From the NCBI GenBank assembly GCA_003427395.1, contig BFEA01000088.1, forward strand, positions 49,383 through 86,536: a stretch of 37,154 nt of DNA, read 5' to 3'. This DNA is from Chara braunii. Lineage: Eukaryota > Streptophyta > Charophyceae > Charales > Characeae. A program made the position numbers and the translations under genes. Below the pieces are notes generated by a model. It ran no database searches and had not been told where the DNA came from. It saw only the letters and a list, made by a program, of their open reading frames with translations. Below are positions 19,189-29,714 of the stretch, one piece after another. How positions within the stretch are numbered: position 1 is the stretch's first letter; each line of letters starts with the position of its first letter.

Positions 19189-21250
19189 GATCGTGTCCTG
19201 AAAATGATTCTGGTGCGGGACTGTGTGAACCTGCGAGTGTCCGTGTGAGTAAGCTGAATGCTCTGTAAATCAGATGACCGCTCTAGCCATTTGGAACACA
19301 CTGGGAGCCACGCCAGCTTGTTGATGTTAGTCCAGGGAAAACCACGAGGATTTGCTTTCACAAGTATATGAGGCTCCTATTCTACTCGTTACTTCGTACC
19401 TCATACAGAATGCTTTGACGAGAGCGGCCTGAATGAAGCCGAGTAATGAGTGGTAGGAGAAGAAAACGCCAACTGAGGAAAATAACCTACTTGATTGCAA
19501 AGTTTTTGCTCGATGGGGACTAGCTTCCTGTTTGCACACTGGATGGATTGCTAATCCTGGAAGTAGATTGACTGGGAAGGAGGGCCAGCAAAGAGTGACG
19601 ATCCCTCTAGAACAGGGGTGTCAGTTCAAGTACATGCAACACCTTGTGCTGGGTTACTAGAAAGATGTCAGGAATCCAGAGCAAATGCTTCTTCTTGATG
19701 TTATGATGATAACTTGTAAGAACAACATGTTATGGAAGTGTGATTGCTGACGGGGGACAAAAGTTGGAACACACTCAAAGCGGTTTCTCTGCACTACTCG
19801 GGGACTCCAGTTTACCTGAGAACGAATCTTCACAAAGCAGAGTGGGTCGTGAACTGTTATAGTGATACCCGAAATAAGTGAAAGAGGGAGGTTGTCAAGC
19901 AAATTTGGAACTCGTCACTCTGAACTCTACTTGGTGGGCACAGTAAGGCCCTTTTGAGCTCCTGGCAGGATCAGACAAACATTCTACGTAAGACATGTCA
20001 GGCTTTTCCAGAAAAGTTCCACCCCTACTGCCAACCCGGGCCAATCCCGTCTAACAGTCCTTGAGTCTGAGTGAACACGCTTTTTCAAGCTATTCTGCTG
20101 AGTTTTGATCAACTCGCAACCTAGCATATCAGAACAGGTGTAAGCTAGTCTTGTTTTCAGAGCAACAGTGGCTGGTGGGACTCAAAACAGGCCTGGCACT
20201 CTCGAGGAGAGACGGGTCAGGTTTCATGCTTTGTGGTGAATAAGCTCAGGGTGATCAATCAACGCTCGGACCTCCAAAGCAGAGTGTTTTGTCCCGAATT
20301 CGGAAGAGGCCACGTCGTTGAGTGCAGCCCAAAAGAACCCGTACTAAGGGCCTGTTCTCCAATACCAAATGAACTCCGAACGGAAAACGGTGCTGGGCCC
20401 TGTCTCACTCGGGTGTATTTCCTGGTCTAGGCAGGCGTGTCGGACAAGAGGGGACGTGGGTGCTCTGAGAACAGCGCCTGAGACGCCCTTTAGCCATTGA
20501 TTGGTCCACAATGACGTAGTACAGGCTCTAAGACGTTAATGAGTCGACTCTTTCTAAGTCTGAGGACTGTTGTCTTCCACTGATTGCAACCCCTTTAGGG
20601 TCAGGTGCAATCAATTTCATTTTCGCGGTCGGAATCCTGTTGTTGGGAGAAATGAGAGGAGGCGAGGTTTTGGTGGTGAAGGGCGAATCAGTTAGAGACA
20701 AGAGTGAAAGGTGGGAAGCTGAGGCGCTCAAGGACATGGAAAAAAACAGGCTAATTCAGAGGGAGTTTGCGATCAATCGGCGGGGGAAAGAAAGTACATA
20801 GAGTACGTAATTTACTTTTATGGGTCTGACGGCCAGCTTCACAGTACCGGCTCTCTGTTGGAAAGTGTGGAACAGGCCAGGGCGAAGCTCGGATGAATCC
20901 AGTAAAGTCCAGATCACCACTTCCGGAAAATTCTCCGTATCGTAAATATTGACAATGACATGAGAAACTCACAATCCAGTGGTCCGGCGTGTTAGACAAT
21001 ATTCAATGTAATATTCAGTGCATGTTCGAATGATATTCGGTGCATACTCAGATAAATAGAAACCAGGCGCAAACAATAAGAAACCAGAGACCAGAATCAG
21101 GCTCAGACGATTAAAGGCCAAGTTGAGAACAGTGCTCAGACACAGGATTCAGAACAATGATCAAAATAGCAGCTAGAAACAGGCAGTCAGAAAACGGTTC
21201 TCTTTTTTTTTTTCTTAAGACATCCTTTGAGAACAATTTTTCAAGGACAG
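19189..21250 (+). other. Gypsy-2 private leader, central portion
   Basis: Two kilobases without a recognisable gene. Only short frames occur on either strand, none with a domain I know. A T run lies near 21205-21214. Confidence 0.5.
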
Positions 21251-21535
21251 TACTCGAAAGGCGTTCGGACGGCCTTCTGAACTATACTCAAGGTTATACT
21301 CAGAACTATACTCAAAATCGTACTCAAGGTCATATTTGGATACTTGAGGCTGTACTCAGAACGGTACCCAGCGCAGTATTGGGCTGTACTCCGAACAGTG
21401 CTCAGAGCAGTAATCGGTGCCCTAGATAGTACTCAGTACAGTACTCAGAGCAACATTCAGTGCTCGGAGCAGTATTCAGGGCAGTGCTCTGGACAGTGTT
21501 CAGAGCGGTATTCAGCTGCCACTCAGTCATTACTT
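21251..21535. repeat. Degenerate short-period repeat (GTACTCAGA)
   Basis: Dozens of variants of (A/C)AGTACTCAGAG at roughly 12-bp spacing, for example around 21290-21330 and 21430-21510. Confidence 0.8.
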
Positions 21536-21599
21536 AATTACTATATTAATTACTACTCGGCCATCTATTTAGTCAGCATTCAGCAAACAGTCAGCTGTT

Positions 21600-21800
21600 A
21601 GAAACAGCACATCAGAGCGGGCAATCACAGCAGTAGTCGTCAATCGGTAACCAAACAGCGGACAAACAACAATCAAGTCAGCAACCAATCAGCAATTAAC
21701 CTGCGGTCAATCAGCAATCAGCCAGCAAACAATCTGCATTCAAATCAGTAAACAATTAAGCATTCAGACCGACGATCAAGAAAAGGTATTCAGATCAGTA
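21600..21800. repeat. Degenerate short-period repeat (CAATCAGC)
   Basis: Variants of AACAATCAGCAA occur throughout, different in sequence from the array just before it but with the same CAG core. It ends about 170 bp before ORF-B. Confidence 0.7.
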
Positions 21801-21970
21801 TTTGGAGATAGCATCTAGAACAGCGTTCGGGGGCATTCAAGCAGCAGCTTTTCAATCAAACCAAACAGCAGCAGACATTCATCAGCAAGTAATAGCCAAT
21901 TCAAGTAGCTGGCGTCTTTAATCAAGCAGGCCTTTTCCCTCCATCTAGAGGTAGCTACCTATCCAAACAC

Positions 21971-22624
21971 ATGAGAGAGATCAACCCCATCACAGTGGGT
22001 CCGTCGGTCCTTGACAGTCTTAATCTGATTGCTGTCAGGGAGAGCTTCCCCTACAGGTACGTCAAGATTGATGGGTTCAAGCGAGAAGACCTGTCCATCT
22101 TCATCGTTCTCACTGAGTTCGCTGAAGGTACAGTCAGTGACTTACGGATCTTCCTGAGAAAGGGGAATGAGACACACCCTCATTTTGATGCGGTATGGGC
22201 AGCAGCAGCCGGGTATGTGCAGTGGAAAGCTGAGAGACTCGAGGGTAATACAAAGCTGGTCTACAGTTTCGGTCCTAAACTCTTCACGGATTATCCTAAA
22301 CCTCCTGTTCCTTACTACCTTACTGATGGCTCTTATTGGGGCAGTCTGGTGGACTTGGCCAAAAGATACAGATCGCCGGCAGTGATCGACTATGAGGCGG
22401 TGACCGAGCCTTCTGAGTTCCCGCATCTCAGGAGGGGTATTTTCTCTCAGCCCCATCTCCTCACACTATGGGAGGAATTTTGTGCCATGCTTGACTTCCG
22501 TATCATGAGACTTGGCTGGAAAAGTTTGGAATTGGCGGGCTTCAGGTGGCTGTACATTCAGAAGCCACAACCTCAGAGAGTACGGAGACATGGCAAGAAG
22601 CCCAAACGACGAACAGCAAAGTGA
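21971..22624 (+). CDS. ORF-B: hypothetical 217-residue protein in the Gypsy-2 leader
   Basis: An uninterrupted frame of 217 codons from ATG (weak context, C at -3) to TGA. The composition is that of a folded protein: mixed hydrophobic, charged and aromatic residues (VWAAAAGYVQWKAERL, PYYLTDGSYWGSLVDLAKRY, LTLWEEFCAMLDFRIMRLGW). A strongly basic tail follows (RVRRHGKKPKRRTAK), which could bind nucleic acid or act as a nuclear-localisation signal. No family, signal peptide or membrane span is recognised. It ends about 50 bp before sequence shared with Gypsy-1 resumes, roughly 480 bp before gag. Giant gypsy elements of the Ogre type have an extra ORF before gag; similarity is positional only. 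It is intact in an element whose gag-pol is full of stops. Confidence 0.55.
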   Translation: MREINPITVGPSVLDSLNLIAVRESFPYRYVKIDGFKREDLSIFIVLTEFAEGTVSDLRIFLRKGNETHPHFDAVWAAAAGYVQWKAERLEGNTKLVYSFGPKLFTDYPKPPVPYYLTDGSYWGSLVDLAKRYRSPAVIDYEAVTEPSEFPHLRRGIFSQPHLLTLWEEFCAMLDFRIMRLGWKSLELAGFRWLYIQKPQPQRVRRHGKKPKRRTAK

Positions 22625-22677
22625 GAGACAGAGAAGATCAGAGGGTTGAGTGAGGACTCTTGATTGGTGCTGACCAT

Positions 22678-23100
22678 GCGTGCACATCTTTAGACACGCA
22701 CGCTGTCCGGATTGCTCAGAGACCTTGGCGACAAGAGGCATTCACGAAGAACTGACGGAGGGGTAGATTCCAGGTGATAAGTTTGAGCAAGATTCCACTC
22801 TGCAAACAAACCCAACAAATTATTCTATTTTTATTTTGATTACTTAGATGTACAACCATTAACATCTGACAGACAGCATAGTTTAGAACTTTTTTTTGTT
22901 CATTGTGCTTCCGTTTGCAAACTAGTCAAAGTCAAAGTAGTTTCGTTTGTAGGAACCTGAACTTACCTGTTGGACCCAAACGTATATACTCTCTAACACA
23001 ACCACCGATTAATTACTTTAATTATTATAAATCGGTATGCACACTATGCTATGGTAAGCATCAAAGAGTGGCTTAGTGCAGATTGTGTACAGTTCTGTAG
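22678..23100 (+). other. Gypsy-2 leader, pre-gag part shared with Gypsy-1
   Basis: 22678 to about 22890 aligns with the Gypsy-1 leader (about 9800-9590, minus strand), with shared words TGCACA(T/C)CTTT, GGAGGGGTAGATT and GACAGACA. No coding function. The part from about 22890 to 23100 is missing in Gypsy-1. Confidence 0.8.
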
Positions 23101-25083
23101 CTTCTGAGCGATAGGGATACTACTAGTGAGGACGACCGGATCTTGCGATCGGTTAGACGCCCGATCGCCCACTTGGCATTAGGACCCGAGGGTGATAGGT
23201 TACTGTTCCGCCAGTTTAGGGAGAGGCAACAGCAACAGCGGAGAGCTAGGGCAGCGGAGGCCAGCAGGGCATTCGCAAATGAAGCCGCTGCTTCAGCAGC
23301 CATGGCAACCATTGCGCAGCAGAGTTCCCCGGCCAGCAGTTCAAGGGCCATAGGGTCAACGGTCGCGCAAACCTTGAGTCAGTCCACTGGTGTCATGGCA
23401 AGCCAGCCATTAGTGTTGACTTCCGATGAGATCGCCATACAGCAGGCAGCACTGCAGGAGGCACAACTACAAAAGGCCTTAGGAGAGAGAAAGACGGAGA
23501 AGGAAAGAATGATAAGAAGAAGAGCCAGGATGCAGTGGAGACAAGCGGAAATTAGCGAGTTAGAGGAGATGGACCCAACAGAGTTGGATGATGATGTGAG
23601 GACCCTAAGGTCGGTCTTGCTAGGTGTAGTAGAGATGCAAGATCACCAGACAACGATCTTACAGGACATCCAACAGAGTCTAGTCGTGTTGGTCGGGCGA
23701 GCGCAGGCGGCACCATCACTGTTCGGGCCCGGTGTCTGGCCCGTTGTGCATCCTCCTCCTTTTGTTCCACTGGTGACTGGGGTATCCCCATATGTCTCCC
23801 CAACGCCGGTCCAAACCGTTTCCCTGGGTATGCCGTTAGTGAGAGGGTTCTCAGCAGGTCCTAGCGTACACTCCCAACCTCCGTCGCAGGTTGCCATAAG
23901 CGGGCAGCCTGCTGTCTCGCAGCCTGTTTAGCCGCAGGGTACACAGCCCCAACAGCAACTAATGCAGCAGCCTGCACCACAGGGTCCACAACCCGGAATG
24001 GTGCAGGTACTGGGACAAAGTCAGTGGGTTCCAAAGACGGCCATCGTTGCTCCTAAACCCTTTACAGGGGATAAGAGGGGCGAAGACCTCAACACATGGT
24101 TGAGGGTAGTGCCAATCTATGTTAAGTGTAAACTTACCTTGCCGCACGTGGAAGTGTTTGTGGCTGCCTCCTATCTAGAGGGGAGTGCAGAAAGATGGTT
24201 GAGCGATTTAGTGCAGCTACAGGGATACGGTCATGACTTCCGCGCTTGTGAAGTCAACCAGAAATTGGATGACTTCCTCAAGATGGTGGAGGACAGGTGG
24301 CATGATCTTTAGGAGGCCCAAAAGGCCACTGATGCGATCCCGACTCTGCATACCCTACAGTTTAAGTCAGTAAGGGAAGCCACAGGCGCAGTAGAGCGTC
24401 TGATCTGTGTCCCTGGGGTGCGCTATGACCCCCAGGTTTTACTCACCTCCTACCTGAGATGCCTCCCTATGCCTGTTAGGAATCAGTTGGCAGGTGAGAC
24501 CAACATCAACATGCACAACTTCCCCTCGTTTAGCAAGAAGGCCCTAGACCTGGAAGTAAAGATAGGGCATGGTCAAACAACCACGACGGATGGTAGGAAA
24601 AAGTCACCGCCTTCCAACTGGAAAGCGATGGGACGCATTATGTTCGTCGACAACGATGGTTCCACCATCGAGTTGGACGACGACTTCCAGGCGGGAGTGG
24701 GTTCAAGGGGTGGAGAAGTCGCTGTCGTAGCTTAAAAAGGTAAGGCGACCGGTACACGTTGTGGAGGTTCCCGATCTAGGAGTCAAGTTTGACCCCAATG
24801 CTCCTCCATGGGAGAAAGCGGATCTCAATGAGGATGTGTGGAGAGATCGGTACACGTAGCAAGCTTGTATCCGTTGTAGCCAATACGACCACAACCAGTT
24901 CAAGTGCCGAAGCAAAAAAGTGACCGAAAAGATCCCGCCTACGATGGGGCAGGCGTTGGGATCCTCCACTCCCGTTGGCACAAAGATCCCGCCTACGATG
25001 GGGCAGGCGTTGGGATCCTCCACTCCCGTTGGCAGCAATATAGCCAGCAGTTCTGGCACTGCTCCGGGAAACGCGTTGGGCCA
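23101..25083 (+). pseudogene. gag: Gypsy-2 gag, with in-frame stops
   Basis: An open frame begins after a TAG at 23098-23100 but has no ATG until 23302. The N-terminal part is Gln/Ala/Arg-rich and likely helical or coiled coil (QFRERQQQQRRARAAEASR). A Pro-rich linker follows, then the capsid-like region shared with Gypsy-1 (PKPFTGDKRGEDLNTWLR, LEGSAERWLSDLVQLQGYG). A CCHC knuckle with its four ligands intact follows near 24868 (CIRCSQYDHNQFKC). In-frame stops lie at 23929-23931, 24310-24312 and 24733-24735, and the frame is disturbed before the knuckle. A 54-bp tandem duplication (24928-25035) sits just after it. Gag ends at or near a TAG overlapped by pol in the -1 frame. Confidence 0.88.
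24928..25035 (+). repeat. 54-bp tandem duplication at the gag C-terminus
   Basis: 24928-24981 is repeated at 24982-25035, in frame (18 codons, including KIPPTMGQA). It lies at the same place in gag as the larger 144-bp duplication in Gypsy-1, but the unit is different. Confidence 0.93.
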
Positions 25084-28000
25084 GTAGGAATAGTAGTTGT
25101 TCCTGCTAGGGTCGAGGTGGTGGACACACCCTCACCATCTTGAGAGATAGCCCAAGCTACTGACTCCATCGTCGTCCCGCAAACACATTCAGACCCATCG
25201 AGCCTCTGTTCGATGAATGTGTTTGAATCCTTAGAGGAGCTAGAGGAGGAGTGGTCTAGTTCAGACCCCCTAGCTTCTTGGACGGCATTAGCTAAAGCCT
25301 CTAAGGGAGAGATGTTCGTCGGCAAGGTAGTCATCGACGACCGCAAGGCGGGGGCCTATTATGACACTTGCTCGACAAGGAACTTCATTAGTCGCGCGTG
25401 CATTGAGAGACTGCGCTTACAGGGGCAAGTGCAGTGCCTGAGTCGACATGTGGAGTTGACCTGTGCCAACAAACAACGCATGGTAGTTAATGACTACCTC
25501 CAGGATGTTGAGTGTTGTTTCCCGTACGAGGGAGGGGAATTGAGACATCGCGTCTCGTTCCTAGTGAGCGATGATCTCCCTATGAATATCTTGTTAAGTA
25601 TGTACTACCTCTCCATTGCACAGCCCCAGTTTGACTGGGACCGAAAAGTGGTCAAGCACATTTTGCCAGGTGGAGGGACCGCCAAATTGCGTAAGTTTAA
25701 GGCTAGTAGTCTGATGGAGTCTTACGGATGCATGTGTGCTGCAGCGTTTTACAACTATTATAAGCAAAATCTGGAGGAGGGTATGTATCTAGTTTATGTC
25801 TCTGCAGCAGGCGAGCCGGTGAAAATGCCGTCGGAGATAGAGGGAGTAGTTGCAAAGTACCCTAATCTATTTGAAGAGCCGACAGAGGTTGTCGAGAGGG
25901 AGGTCGTCCACACGATAGAGATTATCCCAAGGTCTAGCATCCCGAAGGGTAGGATCTATCGCACGTCTCCAAGTGGGCTTGATGAGCTTCGCCGGCAACT
26001 CAAGGAACTCGTAGAGAAGGGTTGGATCCGTCTGAGTGTCTCCCCTTACGGATCTCCAGTCTTATTTGTGTCGAAGAAGGGGGGAACTCTGAGGATGTGC
26101 ATTGACTATAGGGGCCTCAATGCCATCACTGTAAAGAACAGAGAGCCCCTGCCGCGCATCGACGATCTGTTAGATAGAGTGCAAGGGTGTCGGTACTTCA
26201 GTAAGATAGATCTGAAGTCTGGGTACCATCAGATTGCAATACGGCCCGAGGATCAGCACAAAACAGCTTTTCAGACCAGGTACGGTCTGTACGAGTTTGT
26301 GGTGATCCCTTTCGGCCTTCGCAATGCTCCTGGCACCTTTCAGCACGCTGTGAATCGGATCTTTCATGGCCACTGGGACAAGTTTGTCATCGTGTATCTC
26401 GATGACATACTCATTTTTAGTAGGACTGTTGAGGAACATGTTGCGCACTTAGATAACGTCCTCAGTCTCCTTCGGCAGCACAAGTTCAAGATCAATGGGG
26501 AGAAATGCAAGTTTGGTCGCACCCAGATCTTGTACTTGGGTCATGAGATTTCCGCGGAGGGTTTGAAGCCGATGACGCGAAGGTGGCCAGCATTCGTGAC
26601 TGGCCTCGTCCTCAGTCTATGACTGAGATGAGGTCCTTCTTAGGGATGATCGGCTAGTATCGCAATTTTGTGAAGAACTATAGCATAGTTGCCGCCCCTT
26701 TGACGGACCTAACTCGCCTTGACACCCTATGGGAGTGGACAGACAGGTGTAAGGCTGCTTTCAGACATCTGAAGCATGCGTTGACACACCATGAGGTCTT
26801 GAAACTTCCTGATCTTAACAAGTCGTTTATAGTTACCACGGATGCTAGCCAATATGGCATAGGCGCCGTGCTCGCGCAGCATGAGGGGCCAAAGTTGAGG
26901 CCAGTAGAGTACATGCCCAAAAAGATGCCCTCTCAGAAGTTGGCCAAGTCCACCTATGAGGAGTTGTATGCGATCTATAAAGCGCTAACCCACTGGAGGC
27001 ACTATCTCCTTGGGAGGTTCTTCATCGTCAGAACTGATCATCACACCCTGAGGTGGATGAGAACTCAGCCTGTGCTCTCCGATGCGCTGAAACGCTGGAT
27101 CGAAGTCAGAGCAATATGACGTCGAGCCCCAGTATCTCAAAGGTGAGTACACCAAGTTGCTAATGCGCTTTCGTGTAGGCCAGACTTCTCCGGTGCGCTG
27201 ATCACTGAGTTTGGGCTTGTGGATGACGTCACTCGCTCGATGGTGGAAGCCTATCGCGAGGATCACTTCATGTCTGAAATCATACGCAGACTCGAGGCGA
27301 AGGACAAGGTGACTTATGTCGAGTTTGAGTTGGTCAACGGCCTGTTGTTCCTTGAGAAGGCCGGGAATAAACGATTGTGTGTTCCTAATAGAGTCTTTGC
27401 GTAGTTTATTTTTAGGAGAGTGCCATGATGCCACATGACATTTTGGTTTCAAGAAGACTGCAGCCAATCTGTTGCAGCGGTTCTGGTGGCCCACGATGAT
27501 GAGAGATGCCAAACTATATGTCGAGACTTGTCAAGTTTGTCAACGTGACAAGCCCCGGACACAGGCTCCTCTTGGGCTGCTCAAGCCCCTTCCCATTCCG
27601 TAAAGGCCAGGTGAAAGCCTGTCCATGGATTTCATGGATACACTAGTCACCAGCAAGAGTGACATGAGGTACATCTACGTCATCGTGGATAAATTTAGTA
27701 AGTATGCTAGGTTAATGGCCATGTCGGAAACAACAAAGACCAAGTACGTTATCAAGCTATATAAGGAAAACTAGGTCAGAGACTTTGGCCTGCCGATGTC
27801 TATAATCAGCGACAGGGATGTTCGGTTCACCAGTGAACTGTGGAAGGTCGTGGCTGCCGAACAAGGAACGCAATTGCAGATGACATCTGGAAACCATCCA
27901 GAGGCAAACGGGCAGGCAAAGCAAATGAACCGCGCTGTTCAACACTTGCTCATTAAGCCTAATCAAGTGGACTGGGATGAGAAGCTTGCTCTCATCGCCA

Positions 28001-28737
28001 GCCTATACAACAATGAAGTTCATAGTGCCACGGGAGTAAGTCCTAATAGCCTACTTCTAACATTCAAACCCAGACTGCCCCTTGACTTTCTGCTAACTGA
28101 GAACCAGCCTACTGCTGCTCCAGGCACTTTGGAGTTCGCTTATAGATATAAGAGTCATATGCAGCAGGCAGTAGAACACATGCACAAAGCACAAATGCCG
28201 ATGATCGAATACGAGAACAAGCACCGCCGCCCATCTATGTTTCAGGTAGGGGACATGGTCTGGGTCAAGGCTTCAGAACTGGGACAGGAGCACGGGATTT
28301 CCCGTAAGCTTATGCCACAGTACTTTGGACCATGGGAGGTTTTGGATGTAGTTGGGGATGAACCAGACGGACCCTCATATGCCATTCGTATCCCTGGATA
28401 CCTTCGCACTTACCCTGTTTTTCACGCCTCTAAGCTTGCACCATTCAAGGAAACTGACCAGTTTCCCTCTCGTCGCTCTATGTTGCCCCCAACCATGGAC
28501 GGAGAGGTCGACATCGATGACATCGTTGATCACAGGGAGATGCTAGTTCCAAGACCGACAGGTGGGGGACGCCCTCCAAAACCGAAGATGAAGTACTGAG
28601 TTCGGTTCAGACATCACACAGATCCAAAGGAGGATAGATGGTTCACACGGGAGGAATTGATGCAAACCGCTCCACATGTTGTCGCTCACTACGAGAAAAC
28701 TCTGCAGAAGGGAAAACGCCAAATTATCGAAGACTGA
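25075..28737 (+). pseudogene. pol: Gypsy-2 pol: protease, RT, RNase H, integrase, decayed
   Basis: All Gypsy-1 Pol domains are recognisable in order. The protease-like motif again reads DTC (25363-25371). RT has YLDD at 26395-26406, RNase H spans about 26815-27170, and an HHCC plus core integrase follows. Lesions: TGA 25141, a 1-bp loss near 26568, TAG 26655, a 2-bp loss near 27102, a frameshift near 27390, TGA 27436, TAA 27601, TAG 27772 and TGA 28597. The third integrase catalytic residue reads K in NGQAKQMN (AAG, 27919-27921) where Gypsy-1 has E. The 25213-26622 stretch (start of the protease through RT) is still open. This copy cannot supply its own enzymes. Confidence 0.93.
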
Positions 28738-28760
28738 ACTTCTCTGAGGACAATCGAAGT

Positions 28761-28770
28761 ATGGAGGGAA
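28761..28770 (+). promoter_or_regulatory. Gypsy-2 polypurine tract
   Basis: ATGGAGGGAA abuts the 3' LTR, as expected for plus-strand priming; compare Gypsy-1 at 4414-4427. Confidence 0.85.
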
Positions 28771-29690
28771 TGTGAGGCACAGGGCCTCAATATGCCCCAC
28801 AGGGCATATTTTCCACACAGTTGGCCGCCCTAAGTGAAGGTAGGCATGACCGAGGCCTACATGCCATTTTGGGGTCACCACGCAACTGGGGAAATTCAGG
28901 CAGTTGCGTAGCGCCAGTCGGTTGGAAGCGTCGAGGCCCAGGCTGCCTTTCATTGCATGTAACTGAGGCAGGCCCTGGCCGGATACACAAAGTGGACCGA
29001 ACAAAGGCTGAGGGTAGTTGGGTGCTGGTAACCACCACAGGCCCTGGGCCTGTTTACTTCGGACTGAGGCTCAGCCTCGTGGGGCCTACCGGACGCTTCT
29101 AGACCAGGGCCCAGTACCGCATTACCGCACGCAGCAGCAGGCCACTTCGATATAGAGAAGGGTCTGCCTACGCATTGGACATTCGGGCATTGGCTGCATG
29201 CTGCGCTAACGCTGGCCAGGCTCACGCGCTCACGGGCGAGCTGGAAGGAGCAGGTAGCCATAGCCGAGCTGCGCTGTTGTGGGCTGGATGGGGCGCATGG
29301 TGGTCCTTGGGTGCATGTGGCATCTGTGAGTTGGGGAACGAGGTTGTGAGTGATAAGAGAGGCATACTTGGTGCTTGAAGCGTACGGCATTGTCCGAGAT
29401 CTGCTCGTACTTCGGGGAGCTGTTGACGTCATCAGCGGCATCGTAAAGTAGGCTAGATAGGATCTGCAATGTGTAGTCTGGGCGTCGAGCGCCGGATAGG
29501 ATATCAACATTGGTTCTTCGTTGATGATGATGAGACTATTCCAGCATTGTCAATTATGAGCTTTTGGTGTGCTCTTATTTGGTGAAACTCGTGATGCAAT
29601 TTTGCCATTGGTTCGAGGTCACGACTATCTGGTCTCATGTGTATGATGCTGTTTGATTTCTGAAGTTCGCTATTGCTCATCTTCCTTGCA
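28771..29690 (+). repeat. Gypsy-2 3' LTR
   Basis: 920 bp, TGTGAGGCACAG to CTTCCTTGCA. It keeps the roughly 62-bp segment lost from the 5' LTR. The first dinucleotides after TG differ (TGTG against TGCG), a likely CpG-type change. Confidence 0.95.
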
Positions 29691-29714
29691 ATGTGGTGTT
29701 CCGTTGCTTTGCGG

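Larger units (their letters stand above)
13581..29690 (+). mobile_element. Gypsy-2: 16.1-kb Ty3/gypsy element nested in the LINE
   Basis: Bounded by TG...CA direct LTRs (13581-14446 and 28771-29690). It has a PBS, a very long leader, gag, pol and a polypurine tract in order on the plus strand. LTRs, PBS, gag and pol are clearly the same family as Gypsy-1. The two LTRs differ by several percent by eye plus indels of about 60 and 14-20 bp, and gag-pol has many lesions, so it is older than Gypsy-1. At twice the length of Gypsy-1, the excess is nearly all in the leader (about 15405-22660). Confidence 0.94.

Noticed and set aside
15406-22660. The module as an LTR element nested inside Gypsy-2
   Set aside because: I found no internal LTR pair, PBS or RT motif; a DNA transposon or another non-autonomous element is not excluded.
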